64,000 nucleotides of DNA from an uncultured Lachnospiraceae bacterium (GTDB lineage: Bacteria > Bacillota > Clostridia > Lachnospirales > Lachnospiraceae), in assembly GCA_910579805.1 (NCBI GenBank), contig CAJTWM010000006.1:62001-126000 (forward strand). The letters run 5' to 3'. The notes below the pieces were generated by a model. It did no database searches. It was given only the letters and a program-made list of their open reading frames with translations, and was not told the origin of the DNA. Shown in pieces: positions 41,457 to 50,966 of this stretch (positions are counted from its first letter, which is position 1; each line of letters starts with the position of its first letter). A program made the position numbers and the translations under genes.

Positions 41457-43244
41457 CTACCTTTCTTTGGATTTTGGATCAATGGCGTCGCGAAGACCAT
41501 CGCCAATACAGTTGATGCTGATCGTACTGATCGCCAGCACTAATGACGGGAATACCCAGCGCCACCAATACTTTTCTATTACTGTTGCGCTTCTTGCGCT
41601 GTTTAACATATTTCCCCATGTAGCGTTAGGTTCGGTAACGCCGAAACCGATAAAAGATAACGAGGACTCCGTCAGCATACAGGTTGCAAAATCCAACGTT
41701 GCGTTTACGATAATGACCGTAATGACGTTCGGAAGAATATGACGGAAAATGATCCCCCATTCTTTTACGCCCAACGCCTTTGCCGCCGTAACAAACTCCT
41801 GTTCTCTCTCCGCCAGTACGCTGCCTCGTACCAGTCTTGCGATACCCGGCCAGGAAAGAAGCCCCAAAATAACCATGATCATAATGATCCTCTGCGTCTC
41901 CGATATACTGTTCCCAATGATCGCCGATAATATAATAGCAAAAGGCAAAAACGGCAGGGAAGAGACGATCTCTGTCAGACGCATCATGATATTGTCCACT
42001 TTTCCGCCTTTATAACCGGATATGCCGCCTACGATAACGCCGATGATCGTAGAAATGATAACCGCGATCGCACCTACGGTCATCGTCATACGTCCGCCCT
42101 TTAAGAGACGCCTGAACACGTCCCGTCCGAAGTCGTCGGTTCCCATCAGATATCCGTCAAGCCCCCAGCTATAAGCCTTGTCGCTCTCACCGATAGCATA
42201 AGAACCGTAATAACCGGCGCTGACGGATTTGACCGGTTCACCGATAGACGGCGCATATGCCTGACCAAAAGTATTGTCCCCCCATGCGGCAACGGAACCG
42301 TCGTCCAAAATCACCACATAATGAAAACGCCCGCCTTCGATCACTTTTGCATGTCCCTGAATCTCTTCCGGAATATCGCAGCTTTTTTTCAGGTTATTTC
42401 CCCAGGCATAAACGCGTCCGTCGTCCGTAACTACCGCAACGCTCTCGTCCGACAACGCAATATCTACCGCATGTCCCTGCACCCCTTCCGGAATATTGGA
42501 ATAAGCGGTCTTCTTTTTAGTAAGCGGCACTACTTCGCCGTCGTTGGTCAGCGCGATCACAATATCGTTATTGGCGTCGAAGGCTTTGATATTTCCCTGC
42601 ACGCCTTCCGGAAATTTAATATCAACCAGGTAACTGTTTCCCCAGCTATAAAGCCTTCCTTTGTCCGTCAATGCCAGCGAGAACTGATAGCCTGCATAAA
42701 TCTCCACAGGCGTTTCGCCCATACGCATTTCCACAGGAATGGAACTGAGTCCCATACGGTCGTTTCCCCAAGTGATTACCTCGTTATTTTCATTAATCGC
42801 CACAATATGGTCAAGCCCTGCCGACACCTGCGTCAGTTTTCCCATATCTTTCGGAAGTTTCTTTAATTTATCGGTGGGAAAGTTCCCCCACTCGTATACG
42901 TTCCCCTTTTCATCAATACCTACGGAAAAAGTACTGCCGATACTAAGCTGCTTTGCATTGCCTGCAAGACTTCCCGGCACTTTAAGCATACCGAAACCCG
43001 GCGCGACGTTCGCTTGCGTTACATCCTGATAATACATATCAATGGGCAAAAAGACCGGCAAAATAACACAGCAGAGAAAGATGAGCAAAAAGCAGCAGAC
43101 ACCCGCCATCGCAATCTTATCCCCTATGAAGCTTCTGAACACCATCTGTATCGGGGTAAGCACTGCTTCCTGTTCTTCCGTCATACCGCCTACAAGCATT
43201 TTCTGCGCGGCTTTTCCCATAGTGGATTTTTTGTTTTTCTTCAT
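41457..43244 (-). CDS. oppC: OppC-type permease with inserted RCC1-like beta-propeller
   Basis: The start chosen is the ATG at 43244 (MKKNKKSTMGKAAQKMLVGG), after GAAAGGCGTGGAAAG. Of 595 residues, the first ~80 hold transmembrane helix 1 and about 300 at the C-terminus form a normal OppC core (GTDDFGRDVFRRLLKGGRMT onwards, with the EAA loop EQEFVTAAKALGVKEWGI). Between them is an extracytoplasmic insert of about 270 residues with at least six RCC1-type repeats (FSVGIDEKGNVYEWGN; HIVAINENNEVITWGN; VAVVTDDGRVYAWGNN; YVVILDDGSVAAWGDN). OppC proteins normally go straight from helix 1 to the GTDxxGRD segment in far fewer residues. The insert may contact substrate, OppA or the wall. Confidence 0.92.
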   Translation of the reverse strand: MKKNKKSTMGKAAQKMLVGGMTEEQEAVLTPIQMVFRSFIGDKIAMAGVCCFLLIFLCCVILPVFLPIDMYYQDVTQANVAPGFGMLKVPGSLAGNAKQLSIGSTFSVGIDEKGNVYEWGNFPTDKLKKLPKDMGKLTQVSAGLDHIVAINENNEVITWGNDRMGLSSIPVEMRMGETPVEIYAGYQFSLALTDKGRLYSWGNSYLVDIKFPEGVQGNIKAFDANNDIVIALTNDGEVVPLTKKKTAYSNIPEGVQGHAVDIALSDESVAVVTDDGRVYAWGNNLKKSCDIPEEIQGHAKVIEGGRFHYVVILDDGSVAAWGDNTFGQAYAPSIGEPVKSVSAGYYGSYAIGESDKAYSWGLDGYLMGTDDFGRDVFRRLLKGGRMTMTVGAIAVIISTIIGVIVGGISGYKGGKVDNIMMRLTEIVSSLPFLPFAIILSAIIGNSISETQRIIMIMVILGLLSWPGIARLVRGSVLAEREQEFVTAAKALGVKEWGIIFRHILPNVITVIIVNATLDFATCMLTESSLSFIGFGVTEPNATWGNMLNSARSATVIEKYWWRWVFPSLVLAISTISINCIGDGLRDAIDPKSKER

Positions 43245-43263
43245 ATTCTTTCCACGCCTTTCT

Positions 43264-44247
43264 CTAGTTTTCAAGCTTGACTCTTGGATCGACCATGGTA
43301 TACGCAATATCCATCAGTACGTTTCCTGCCAGCGACAATATGACATAGAACATCTGCATTGCGAGCACAACGGAAAAATCCCTTTGGTTTAATCCTGTGA
43401 TCATCATCTTTCCGAGACCATCCCACAAGAAAATAGATTCGATAACAACGGAACCTCCGAACAAGCCGATCAGCCACCATGTTGTTACCGTTACGATCGG
43501 TATCAGCGCATTACGGAACGCATGCACATAAACGACCACTTTTTCTTTTAAGCCCTTGGAACGGGCAGTTCTTATATAGTCCATACGGAGCGCATCAATC
43601 ATGGAAGCCCTGACATAACGCGTGATACTTCCGATTCCTCCGACGGACATGACAAGTACCGGCAGCACCATATGCCTTGCCGTATCCAGAAATGCCGCAA
43701 AACCCGTTCCCGTAAATCCCGCAGTCTTTACGCCGCTGATGGGAAAGATCGGAAACCGTATCGCAAATACATAGATGGCAAGTAACGCAATGACAAAACC
43801 GGGTACGCTATATCCGATAATCGTTACAACCTGTACTATTTTATCAAACACACTGTTCTTTTTGACTGCCGTGGTAATGCCAAGCGGCACCGCAATCAAA
43901 AACACAAAAATCATGGAAAAAATATTTAATAGAACCGTATTACGCATAGGCACGCCGATCACGTCCTTTACCGGCCTTCTATACTCCGTTGAATAACCGA
44001 AATCGCCGCGTAACATATTGGTGATCCATTTTATATACTGCACCGGAACCGGCTGATCCAGCCCTAACATCTTCTTCGTCGCTTCATACTGCTGCTGATA
44101 TACTTCCGGCTTTACATTGTCCTGCATCATCATCCTGACAGGATCGCCGGGCAGCGACTTATAAATGGCAAACATTAAAATAGAAATGATAAAAAACACA
44201 AAAATAATGTAAATAAATCTTTTTAAAAGATACCTTCCTGTACGCAT
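43264..44247 (-). CDS. oppB: Oligopeptide ABC importer permease OppB-type
   Basis: The start chosen is the ATG at 44247 (MRTGRYLLKRFIYIIFVFF), about ten bases after AGGAGG. The 327-residue protein has six membrane helices, the N-terminal segment SLPGDPVRMM typical of OppB/DppB, and the cytoplasmic EAA loop YIRTARSKGLKEKVVVYVHA. It forms the channel with the RCC1-bearing OppC. Confidence 0.96.
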   Translation of the reverse strand: MRTGRYLLKRFIYIIFVFFIISILMFAIYKSLPGDPVRMMMQDNVKPEVYQQQYEATKKMLGLDQPVPVQYIKWITNMLRGDFGYSTEYRRPVKDVIGVPMRNTVLLNIFSMIFVFLIAVPLGITTAVKKNSVFDKIVQVVTIIGYSVPGFVIALLAIYVFAIRFPIFPISGVKTAGFTGTGFAAFLDTARHMVLPVLVMSVGGIGSITRYVRASMIDALRMDYIRTARSKGLKEKVVVYVHAFRNALIPIVTVTTWWLIGLFGGSVVIESIFLWDGLGKMMITGLNQRDFSVVLAMQMFYVILSLAGNVLMDIAYTMVDPRVKLEN

Positions 44248-44287
44248 ATCGGGGAATCCTCCTACCTTCATTCAGGTAACCGGGCAG

Positions 44288-44313
44288 GCCGGATGAAAAA
44301 ATTTCCATCCGGC
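44288..44313 (-). other. Stem-loop between oppA and oppB
   Basis: GCCGGATG and CATCCGGC form an eight-pair stem with a ten-base A+T loop and no U run. Such stem-loops after binding-protein genes often slow decay of the upstream mRNA or attenuate downstream transcription, favouring OppA over the permease. Confidence 0.6.
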
Positions 44314-44348
44314 TGCTGTCCCAATCCCTTTTTATATCATAACGTTCG

Positions 44349-46304
44349 TTATTCTGTTACCCATGCATAAACCAAAGCTGAGGTCCAATCCCAAATAGAA
44401 GAGGTATCCCATCCCTGCAGTTTATTGCTGTAGAAGTCATGATATTCATCAGAATATAACGGAATATTAGGAAGTTTCTGATTCCATACTTTCTGATAAT
44501 TCTGCCATGCCGCAAGCCAGGCCGCGTCATCATCGCCAGGGATAGCTTTCAATGCCCAAGCTGCGTCAGCAAGCTCCTGATCCAAGATCCAGTTATCATT
44601 TAAGCTTCCTAAGTACATCTCATCCATAGAGTAATAATACCAGGGTGAGTGCTGTAAAGAGAACCTTGTAGCAAGGTTATACATATTATAGGTCGTTTCA
44701 CCGTCATGGTTGATTCCTGAAAGCAAAGTAGGGAAGTCTGTGGTCGTAGCCTTAAGCTCCATTCCTGCTTCTTTCATAGCGTCCGGAAGCATGGTGCCCA
44801 AAAGCTCGGATACCGGGTTGCCTTCCGAATTACACCACTGGATCTCAAGCGGTTTCAATTCGCCGTCAACGTCTTTATAACGAAGGCCGTCGCCGTCTTT
44901 ATATTCTTCGCCGCTTGCATTTAAGTTCCAGCCGTCTGCCGCAAGTACTTCTTTTGCTTTTTCAATATCTTTTTCATAAGTATTTAAGTTTTCGTCGATC
45001 CAGTCTTTGGAATCTACAAACTCCCACTGGGAAAGACCGTATTCGCCATGTACTACAGTAGCGTATCCGCCGCTGTACTGTCTTGCAAATTCGTTTCTGT
45101 CTAAGCAGTAAGCGATCGCCTGACGTACATTCTCGGAATCCGTCGGGAACTGGGAACAGTCAAACTGAATCTTACCGTATCCGTAACGGAAAAAGGTATG
45201 TTTCTGCGCTACTCCCGCGTCTACAAGATCAAGTCCTGCTTCAATGGAATCACCTCCGCTGATCTGGAACAGTAAGTCTACCGTACCTGCCTGCAGCTCG
45301 TTGATCTCCGTATCAGCCGTTACCGTTTTGATGATGACCGTCTTGATCATCGGTTTTACGCCGTCAAAGGTTCCCGCAAACTTCTCGTTTACTTCAAAGG
45401 TTCCCTGTCTGCTGGACGCGTCGTAACTTACAAGCTTGTAAGGTCCGCAGACTACCTGGGGATTGTAACGGTATCCGGTATCCGTGTTGCCGATCGTCTC
45501 TAACAATACTTCCGTCGTAAAATCGCCCGTAATGGTTGCGCCCTCTTCCGTATCTTCAATATCGCATCCCGGAGCCAGTACCGCAAGCGGTCTGGGTGTT
45601 ACGGACGCATAAGCAAGATCATAGTGATAAGGAAGCTCTGACGCCGCAATCGTAACGGAGAACGTCATATCATCGATCAGGTGTACGCCCTTCAGCGCTT
45701 TGGTAGAACCGCTGTTAAAGTCGGCCCATCCTTCCAATGTGGTATAACCTGTCGCTGCATAATTGTCCACGCCCATCATTTCCGGTGAAGACTCCAGTAA
45801 AAGTGCAAATACATAATCTTTTGCCGTTAACGGTGAATCGTCTGACCATACAAGACCGTCGTTGATTTTGATCGTATAGGTTTTGGTGCCGTCTTCATTT
45901 TCCGCTGTCTGCAAATCCGCTACAACGACCGGATCCGTCTGCCACTCGCCTTCTTTTGTGGTGATGACCGTACCATAACCGTGGAGCAGACCGCACACCT
46001 TATAGTTGGTTGCGCTGTTGTTATAGATCGGATCGTAAAAATCCTGCTCAAGGTCTGTAGTGGTACCAATGATCAACTGACCTGACGGTGTCGTAGGTCT
46101 TTCACTGGAAACTTCCGGCGCCGTACTTTCCGTTGAGGGTTCGCTTGCTTCGGCATCGTCATTTTCTTCTGCCGGCGCTGTGCTTTCCGTCTTAGGAGCT
46201 GCGCTCTCGTTGTTCGTTACCGCACCATTATCATTGTTTCCGCAGGCTGTAAGCGATACAAGCATTGCAGAAGCTAAAAGTACGGACAGTAACTTTCTTT
46301 TCAT
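44349..46304 (-). CDS. oppA: Oligopeptide-binding lipoprotein OppA-type
   Basis: The 651-residue lipoprotein has a signal with lipobox LTAC (MKRKLLSVLLASAMLVSLTA then Cys), a low-complexity linker rich in Glu, Ser and Pro, and an SBP_bac_5 domain with characteristic blocks (YTIKINDGLVWSDDSPLTAK; NVRQAIAYCLDRNEFA). It is attached to the outer face of the membrane and captures peptides. It is first in the opp operon with a strong promoter ~240 bases upstream; the AAGGAGG ribosome-binding site is close before the ATG. Confidence 0.95.
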   Translation of the reverse strand: MKRKLLSVLLASAMLVSLTACGNNDNGAVTNNESAAPKTESTAPAEENDDAEASEPSTESTAPEVSSERPTTPSGQLIIGTTTDLEQDFYDPIYNNSATNYKVCGLLHGYGTVITTKEGEWQTDPVVVADLQTAENEDGTKTYTIKINDGLVWSDDSPLTAKDYVFALLLESSPEMMGVDNYAATGYTTLEGWADFNSGSTKALKGVHLIDDMTFSVTIAASELPYHYDLAYASVTPRPLAVLAPGCDIEDTEEGATITGDFTTEVLLETIGNTDTGYRYNPQVVCGPYKLVSYDASSRQGTFEVNEKFAGTFDGVKPMIKTVIIKTVTADTEINELQAGTVDLLFQISGGDSIEAGLDLVDAGVAQKHTFFRYGYGKIQFDCSQFPTDSENVRQAIAYCLDRNEFARQYSGGYATVVHGEYGLSQWEFVDSKDWIDENLNTYEKDIEKAKEVLAADGWNLNASGEEYKDGDGLRYKDVDGELKPLEIQWCNSEGNPVSELLGTMLPDAMKEAGMELKATTTDFPTLLSGINHDGETTYNMYNLATRFSLQHSPWYYYSMDEMYLGSLNDNWILDQELADAAWALKAIPGDDDAAWLAAWQNYQKVWNQKLPNIPLYSDEYHDFYSNKLQGWDTSSIWDWTSALVYAWVTE

Positions 46305-46545
46305 AATTGTTCCTCCTTCTTAAAAAAATAAAAATATTTATATAAACGCCCGTAAAGGCATTCATACCATACCGCCAGACTTTCCCATAGAAAAATAAAA
46401 AGTGCTACAGACACCCTTTGACACCTTTGCCCGCGCACTTGACAATATCGTTATCGTTCTGAGAAAATCAAGCTTTTATTCCGTTAAAAACATTTTATTA
46501 AATCTTAAACAATTTTAATGAATCTTTAATAAATTTTTCTAGTCT

Positions 46546-46574
46546 ATTATAAATACAAATAAAAAAAATGTCAA
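46546..46574 (-). promoter_or_regulatory. Consensus sigma-A promoter of the opp operon
   Basis: On the minus strand TTGACA and TATAAT, both perfect, are exactly 17 bases apart. The leader to oppA is about 235 bases. In it lie A+T-rich sequence and AACGATAACGAT near 46450, a possible operator. I see no gene in 46305-46897; a frame at 46634-46894 is not convincing. Confidence 0.85.
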
Positions 46575-46897
46575 CTAGGAACGGGCATTTATCAGTAGTT
46601 TTATATTTATGCTTTCCTTTTTTGTTTTTTCTATCATATATTGCATATATCGTATATGTCAATGAATAATATGAATCTTTTTATGCCTTTTTCTGGTAAA
46701 CGGACGGGGAAAATTTGCAGCAAAGGAAAAAAATAGGAAAAAAGAAAGATCCCTGCAGCTAATCTATACAAAAATATACATGAACCGCGCAAGATAGTAC
46801 ATTCCTTTTTCCGTTCAAATCCGTATACTGTAACTACGATGACCGCCAGCCGCAGCACATTCAAAATTACGATGAAATCAAAAGGAGGCAGCACGAT

Positions 46898-48658
46898 ATG
46901 ACGGCAAATAAATGGTTTCTTTCTTTTTTAAAAAAGTACAAATGGAATATGGCGTTCGGTTTATTACTTACTACCCTGATCTCCGTTCTCGCCATCGTGA
47001 ATCCCTATATTTCAGGGCTGATCGTGGACGACGTGATCATTGGAGGGGAATTTTCCCTTCTGCCAAAGCTGATTCTGACGCTTCTTACGGTCACTGCGGT
47101 AAGGGGAATCTTACGTTTCTACTATCAGGTCATCTTTGAGACCTGCTCGCAGGGCGTACTATATGAAATGCGTGATAAAGTATACCGCAAACTTCTGCAG
47201 GAGGATTTTGCCTTTTATAATAAGAAGCGGACCGGCGATCTGATGTCAAGGCAGACCGGCGATATGGACGCCATAAGGCATTTCGTAGCATATGTTATTT
47301 ATAGTGTTTACGAAAATGTTCTGCTTTTTGGCTTCGCCCTGATCATGATCTTTACCGTAGACGTAAAGCTTGCGCTCTGTATGCTGGCAGTGCTCCCTTT
47401 TACCGCGCTTGCCACTTATCTGCAGTCCAAGGCGGTCAAACCCGCTTTTCAGAGAAACCGCAACTGTTTTTCTTCCTTAAATGCCTTTGTGCAGGAAAAT
47501 GTCAGCGGTAACCGGGTAGTCAAGGCCTTTGCCAAAGAAGATTTTGAGATCGGTAAATTCAATAAAGAAAACGACGCTTTCCGGGCTTCTCAGTTAGACG
47601 CGTCCAAGATCTGGATGAAATACCTGCCAATCTTCGAAATGCTCTCTAACCTGCTCACCATCATCCTGATGCTGTACGGCGGCTATATGGTCATTCAGGG
47701 GGAGATCACCGTGGGAAATCTGGTCACCGTAAACGGTTATCTGTGGATGCTGACCGTCCCCTTACGCATGGCAGGCTGGTGGGTCAATGATATTCAGCGT
47801 TTTACCACTTCCGTAGAAAAGATCTACGATACTTACATGGAAGAGCCGAACGTAAAGTCGCCCCAGACAGGGATCGACCGAAAGCATTTTGACGGAAAAG
47901 TAGAATTTAAAAACGTATCTTACCGTGCCGATGACGAAGAAATCGTAAACGACATCAGTTTTACCGTTTCCCCGGGACAGACCGTGGGGATCATCGGCTC
48001 TACCGGCGCCGGGAAATCCACTATCATGAATCTTTTGTGCCGTTTTTACGACACCACGGGCGGCGAAGTGCTGGTGGACGGCATCAATGTCAAGGATCTG
48101 GATCTTTATGACCTGCGCGACAATATCGGCATGGCAATGCAGGACGTCTTTCTGTTCTCCGATACGATCGAAGGGAACATTGCTTACGCTAAGCCCGACT
48201 GTCCCTTTGAAGAGGTCAAACAAGCCGCTATCATGGCCGATGCCAACCACTTTATCCAGTCCCTTCCCGACGGTTACGATACCATCGTGGGCGAACGGGG
48301 CGTAGGGCTGTCCGGTGGTCAGAAACAACGAATTTCCCTTGCAAGGGCGCTGTTAAAAGATCCTTCCATCCTGATTCTGGACGACACCACGTCCGCCGTA
48401 GATATGGAGACGGAAAGCTACATACAGGATCAATTGAAAAAGATTGAAAAAAACTGCACCATTTTCATCATTGCTTACCGGATCTCTTCCATCCGGGACG
48501 CAGATCTGATCCTCGTTATGGATAACGGACGGATCATCGAACGGGGTACCCATAACGAACTGGTGGCAATGGGCGGCTACTATGCTTCAGCATTTAAAAA
48601 TCAATACGGGGAAATCCCCGAGGAAGTGAAAGGAGGCTCTTCACATGGCACGGAATAA
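46898..48658 (+). CDS. ABC exporter half-transporter, degenerate-site subunit
   Basis: The 586-residue protein has six membrane helices and one ATPase domain. Walker A is GSTGAGKST and the signature LSGGQKQR, but Walker B reads ILILDDTTSAVD with Asp in place of the catalytic Glu, and the H-loop reads IIAYRISS with Tyr in place of His. This is the pattern of the non-catalytic subunit of heterodimeric exporters (BmrC/TM287 type). AAAGGAGG precedes the ATG. The stop overlaps the partner gene by 14 bases. Cargo is probably a drug, lipid or peptide; unknown. Confidence 0.93.
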   Translation: MTANKWFLSFLKKYKWNMAFGLLLTTLISVLAIVNPYISGLIVDDVIIGGEFSLLPKLILTLLTVTAVRGILRFYYQVIFETCSQGVLYEMRDKVYRKLLQEDFAFYNKKRTGDLMSRQTGDMDAIRHFVAYVIYSVYENVLLFGFALIMIFTVDVKLALCMLAVLPFTALATYLQSKAVKPAFQRNRNCFSSLNAFVQENVSGNRVVKAFAKEDFEIGKFNKENDAFRASQLDASKIWMKYLPIFEMLSNLLTIILMLYGGYMVIQGEITVGNLVTVNGYLWMLTVPLRMAGWWVNDIQRFTTSVEKIYDTYMEEPNVKSPQTGIDRKHFDGKVEFKNVSYRADDEEIVNDISFTVSPGQTVGIIGSTGAGKSTIMNLLCRFYDTTGGEVLVDGINVKDLDLYDLRDNIGMAMQDVFLFSDTIEGNIAYAKPDCPFEEVKQAAIMADANHFIQSLPDGYDTIVGERGVGLSGGQKQRISLARALLKDPSILILDDTTSAVDMETESYIQDQLKKIEKNCTIFIIAYRISSIRDADLILVMDNGRIIERGTHNELVAMGGYYASAFKNQYGEIPEEVKGGSSHGTE

Positions 48659-50447
48659 ATATGATGTAGACGAGATTTTGGAAGACCGCTTCGATCTCAA
48701 CCAGCTAAAACGGCTTGGAGGTTATATCGCCCCCTATAAAAAGCAGATGACTTTCGTCATTTTCATCATGCTGTCGGCTTCGGCGCTCACCATGCTGATC
48801 CCCCAGTTTTTTATGAAAGTGCTGGATGAATGTATCCCTGCCGGAGATATGAAAGCCATTGGCAAATACTGCGTATTCACTTTTATCATCGCGCTGTACT
48901 CCTCTTTAAGCCTTCGGTATAAAATAAGGGTGACCAACCATATCGGCCAAAATATCATCCATAAACTCCGTTATGATATTTTTGAACATTTACAGCGGCT
49001 GCCCTTTTCCTATTATGACGACAGGCCCCACGGAAAGATTCAGGTGCGTGTAGTGAATTATGTAAACAGCTTGAGCGACCTGCTTTCCAACGGTATCATC
49101 AACACCATTACCGACCTTTGTAACCTGATCTTTATCTTGATCTTTATGCTGCTCATCAACGTAAGGCTGACCCTGCTCTGCTTATGCGGACTGCCGGTGC
49201 TTGCCGCGGTAGTCGTACTGATCAAGAAAAAACAGCGCCGGGCATGGCAGATCCAGAGCAATAAGCAGTCCAATTTAAACGCCTATATCGCGGAAAGCAT
49301 CAACGGCATAAGAGTGACTCAGTCTTTTACCAGAGAAGAAAAAAATACGGATATTTTCAACCATTTAAGTTCGGGTTACAGGCAGTCCTGGATGCGCGCC
49401 GTAAAATTCAACTTTTTAATGGGCCCCAGTGTAGATATCATTTCCGCCATTACTACGTCTTTCGTCTATGTACTCGGGATCTACTGGATGACAGGCGGCG
49501 GCCAAAACGGAATTACCGTCGGCGTACTGACCGCGTTTACGGCTTATATCAGCCGTTTCTGGAACCCGATCAACACACTGGCAAGCTTTTATAACTCCCT
49601 GCTTACGGCAATCTCCTATTTGGAACGTATCTTTGAAACGATTGACGAGGAAGTGCTTGTAAAAGACTTGCCGGGCGCCTCCGAAATGCCGCCCATTGTG
49701 GGCAAGATCGAGTTCCGGGATGTAAGCTTCAGCTACGAAGAAGGCCATCCGATCTTAAACCGCATCCGATTTACCGCCTCTCCCGGCGACTCTTTCGCCA
49801 TTGTAGGCCCTACCGGCGCGGGAAAAACTACGATCGTAAACCTGATCAGCCGTTTTTATAATGTGGATTCGGGAAATATCTATATTGACGATATCGATAT
49901 TTCCAAAGTTACCATCCGCTCTCTCAGGACGCAGATGGGCGTTATGATGCAGGACAGCTTCATCTTTGCCGGAACGATTATGGATAACATACGTTACGGA
50001 AATATGGAGGCTTCGGACGAGGACGTTGTCCGTGCCGCAAAGACAGTCTGCGCTCACGATTTTATCATGGAAATGGAAAACGGATACCAGACGCAGGTGA
50101 ACGAAAGAGGCAGCCGCCTCTCGGCGGGTCAAAGACAGCTTATTTCTTTTGCAAGGGCTTTGCTGGCAGATCCGAAGATCCTGATCTTGGATGAAGCGAC
50201 TTCCAGTATCGATACGGAAACGGAGATCGTCCTGCAAAAAGGATTACAAGAGTTATTAAAAGGACGTACTTCCTTTATTATCGCTCACAGACTTTCCACT
50301 ATTAAAAATGCCAACTGCATTATGTATGTGGACAAAGGAGATATTTTGGAGCGCGGAACCCATGAAGAACTGCTGGCTGCAAAAGGCGAATACTATAAAC
50401 TTTATATGTCGCAGTTTGACTTTCTGAAAGAAAAACAGGCAGTCTAA
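48645..50447 (+). CDS. ABC exporter half-transporter, catalytic-site subunit
   Basis: The 600-residue protein has six membrane helices and an ATPase domain with Walker A GPTGAGKTT, a canonical Walker B ILILDEATSSID and H-loop IIAHRLST, but a signature reading RLSAGQRQL rather than LSGGQ. Together with the previous protein this gives one normal and one degenerate ATP site, as in BmrCD-like heterodimers. It begins inside the end of the partner gene, and AAAGGAGG stands before its ATG. A broken DUF3788 gene follows. Confidence 0.93.
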   Translation: MARNKYDVDEILEDRFDLNQLKRLGGYIAPYKKQMTFVIFIMLSASALTMLIPQFFMKVLDECIPAGDMKAIGKYCVFTFIIALYSSLSLRYKIRVTNHIGQNIIHKLRYDIFEHLQRLPFSYYDDRPHGKIQVRVVNYVNSLSDLLSNGIINTITDLCNLIFILIFMLLINVRLTLLCLCGLPVLAAVVVLIKKKQRRAWQIQSNKQSNLNAYIAESINGIRVTQSFTREEKNTDIFNHLSSGYRQSWMRAVKFNFLMGPSVDIISAITTSFVYVLGIYWMTGGGQNGITVGVLTAFTAYISRFWNPINTLASFYNSLLTAISYLERIFETIDEEVLVKDLPGASEMPPIVGKIEFRDVSFSYEEGHPILNRIRFTASPGDSFAIVGPTGAGKTTIVNLISRFYNVDSGNIYIDDIDISKVTIRSLRTQMGVMMQDSFIFAGTIMDNIRYGNMEASDEDVVRAAKTVCAHDFIMEMENGYQTQVNERGSRLSAGQRQLISFARALLADPKILILDEATSSIDTETEIVLQKGLQELLKGRTSFIIAHRLSTIKNANCIMYVDKGDILERGTHEELLAAKGEYYKLYMSQFDFLKEKQAV

Positions 50448-50488
50448 AGAAGAACTGCCGGAAATCATTTAGGATACAGGAGGCCCTC

Positions 50489-50850
50489 ATGATCGATCTG
50501 CAGGATAAAAACACCTGCCCTACGTTAAAGGAAATAGGACAATATATACAAAACCCTGTTTTATGCAGTTCTGTTCGGAAATAAAGCACAGTTCCTGCAG
50601 TTTGGAAAAAGGCTGGAAAACCTTATGTACGATCTATCCCAGAGAACTCTGCTTTACGGTTATGGTCATAGTCGGGCAAAAAGAAAAAGACGCCGTTGAA
50701 AAGATCCTGCCGGAATGTATGCCGGAATTACAAATGATTTATAAACAGACGGAAGAAGGGAACGGACAACGCTGGCTCATGGCAGACTTGGAAGATGAAG
50801 ATTCTTTATACCATGACCTCTTCCGGTTGATCCGGATCCGCAGCCCCCTG
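50489..50850 (+). pseudogene. DUF3788-like gene, frameshifted
   Basis: An ATG at 50489 after GGAGG opens MIDLQDKNTCPTLKEIGQYI then QNPVLCSSVRK and stops at 50582. In the next frame the protein continues as MQFCSEIKHSSCSLEKGW (from 50563), ICTIYPREL-like and KQTEEGNGQRWLMADLEDED. Loss of one T in a run near 50560 would explain the break; the joined protein also appears shorter than I recall for DUF3788 relatives. Not likely functional. Confidence 0.65.
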
Positions 50851-50859
50851 AAATACCTT

Positions 50860-50897
50860 CAGGCGCTATCCTGTCACGTCACACGGAATAGCGCCTG
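50860..50897. terminator. Stem-loop between convergent genes
   Basis: CAGGCGCTAT and ATAGCGCCTG form a perfect ten-pair stem with an 18-base loop, followed on the plus strand by a U-rich tail (TTATTATATTCTTT). It would end transcripts from the exporter operon and possibly from degV. Confidence 0.65.
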
Positions 50898-50966
50898 TTA
50901 TTATATTCTTTCATTTCCTTTTATGATGCTGCCTTGCGGCATCTCACATTCCCTTATCTTACCCTG

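Noticed and set aside
46634-46894. 86-residue hydrophobic frame on the minus strand between opp and the ABC exporter
   Set aside because: No good ribosome-binding site, composed of A+T-rich leader sequence, and overlapping the exporter's own upstream region; no family resemblance.
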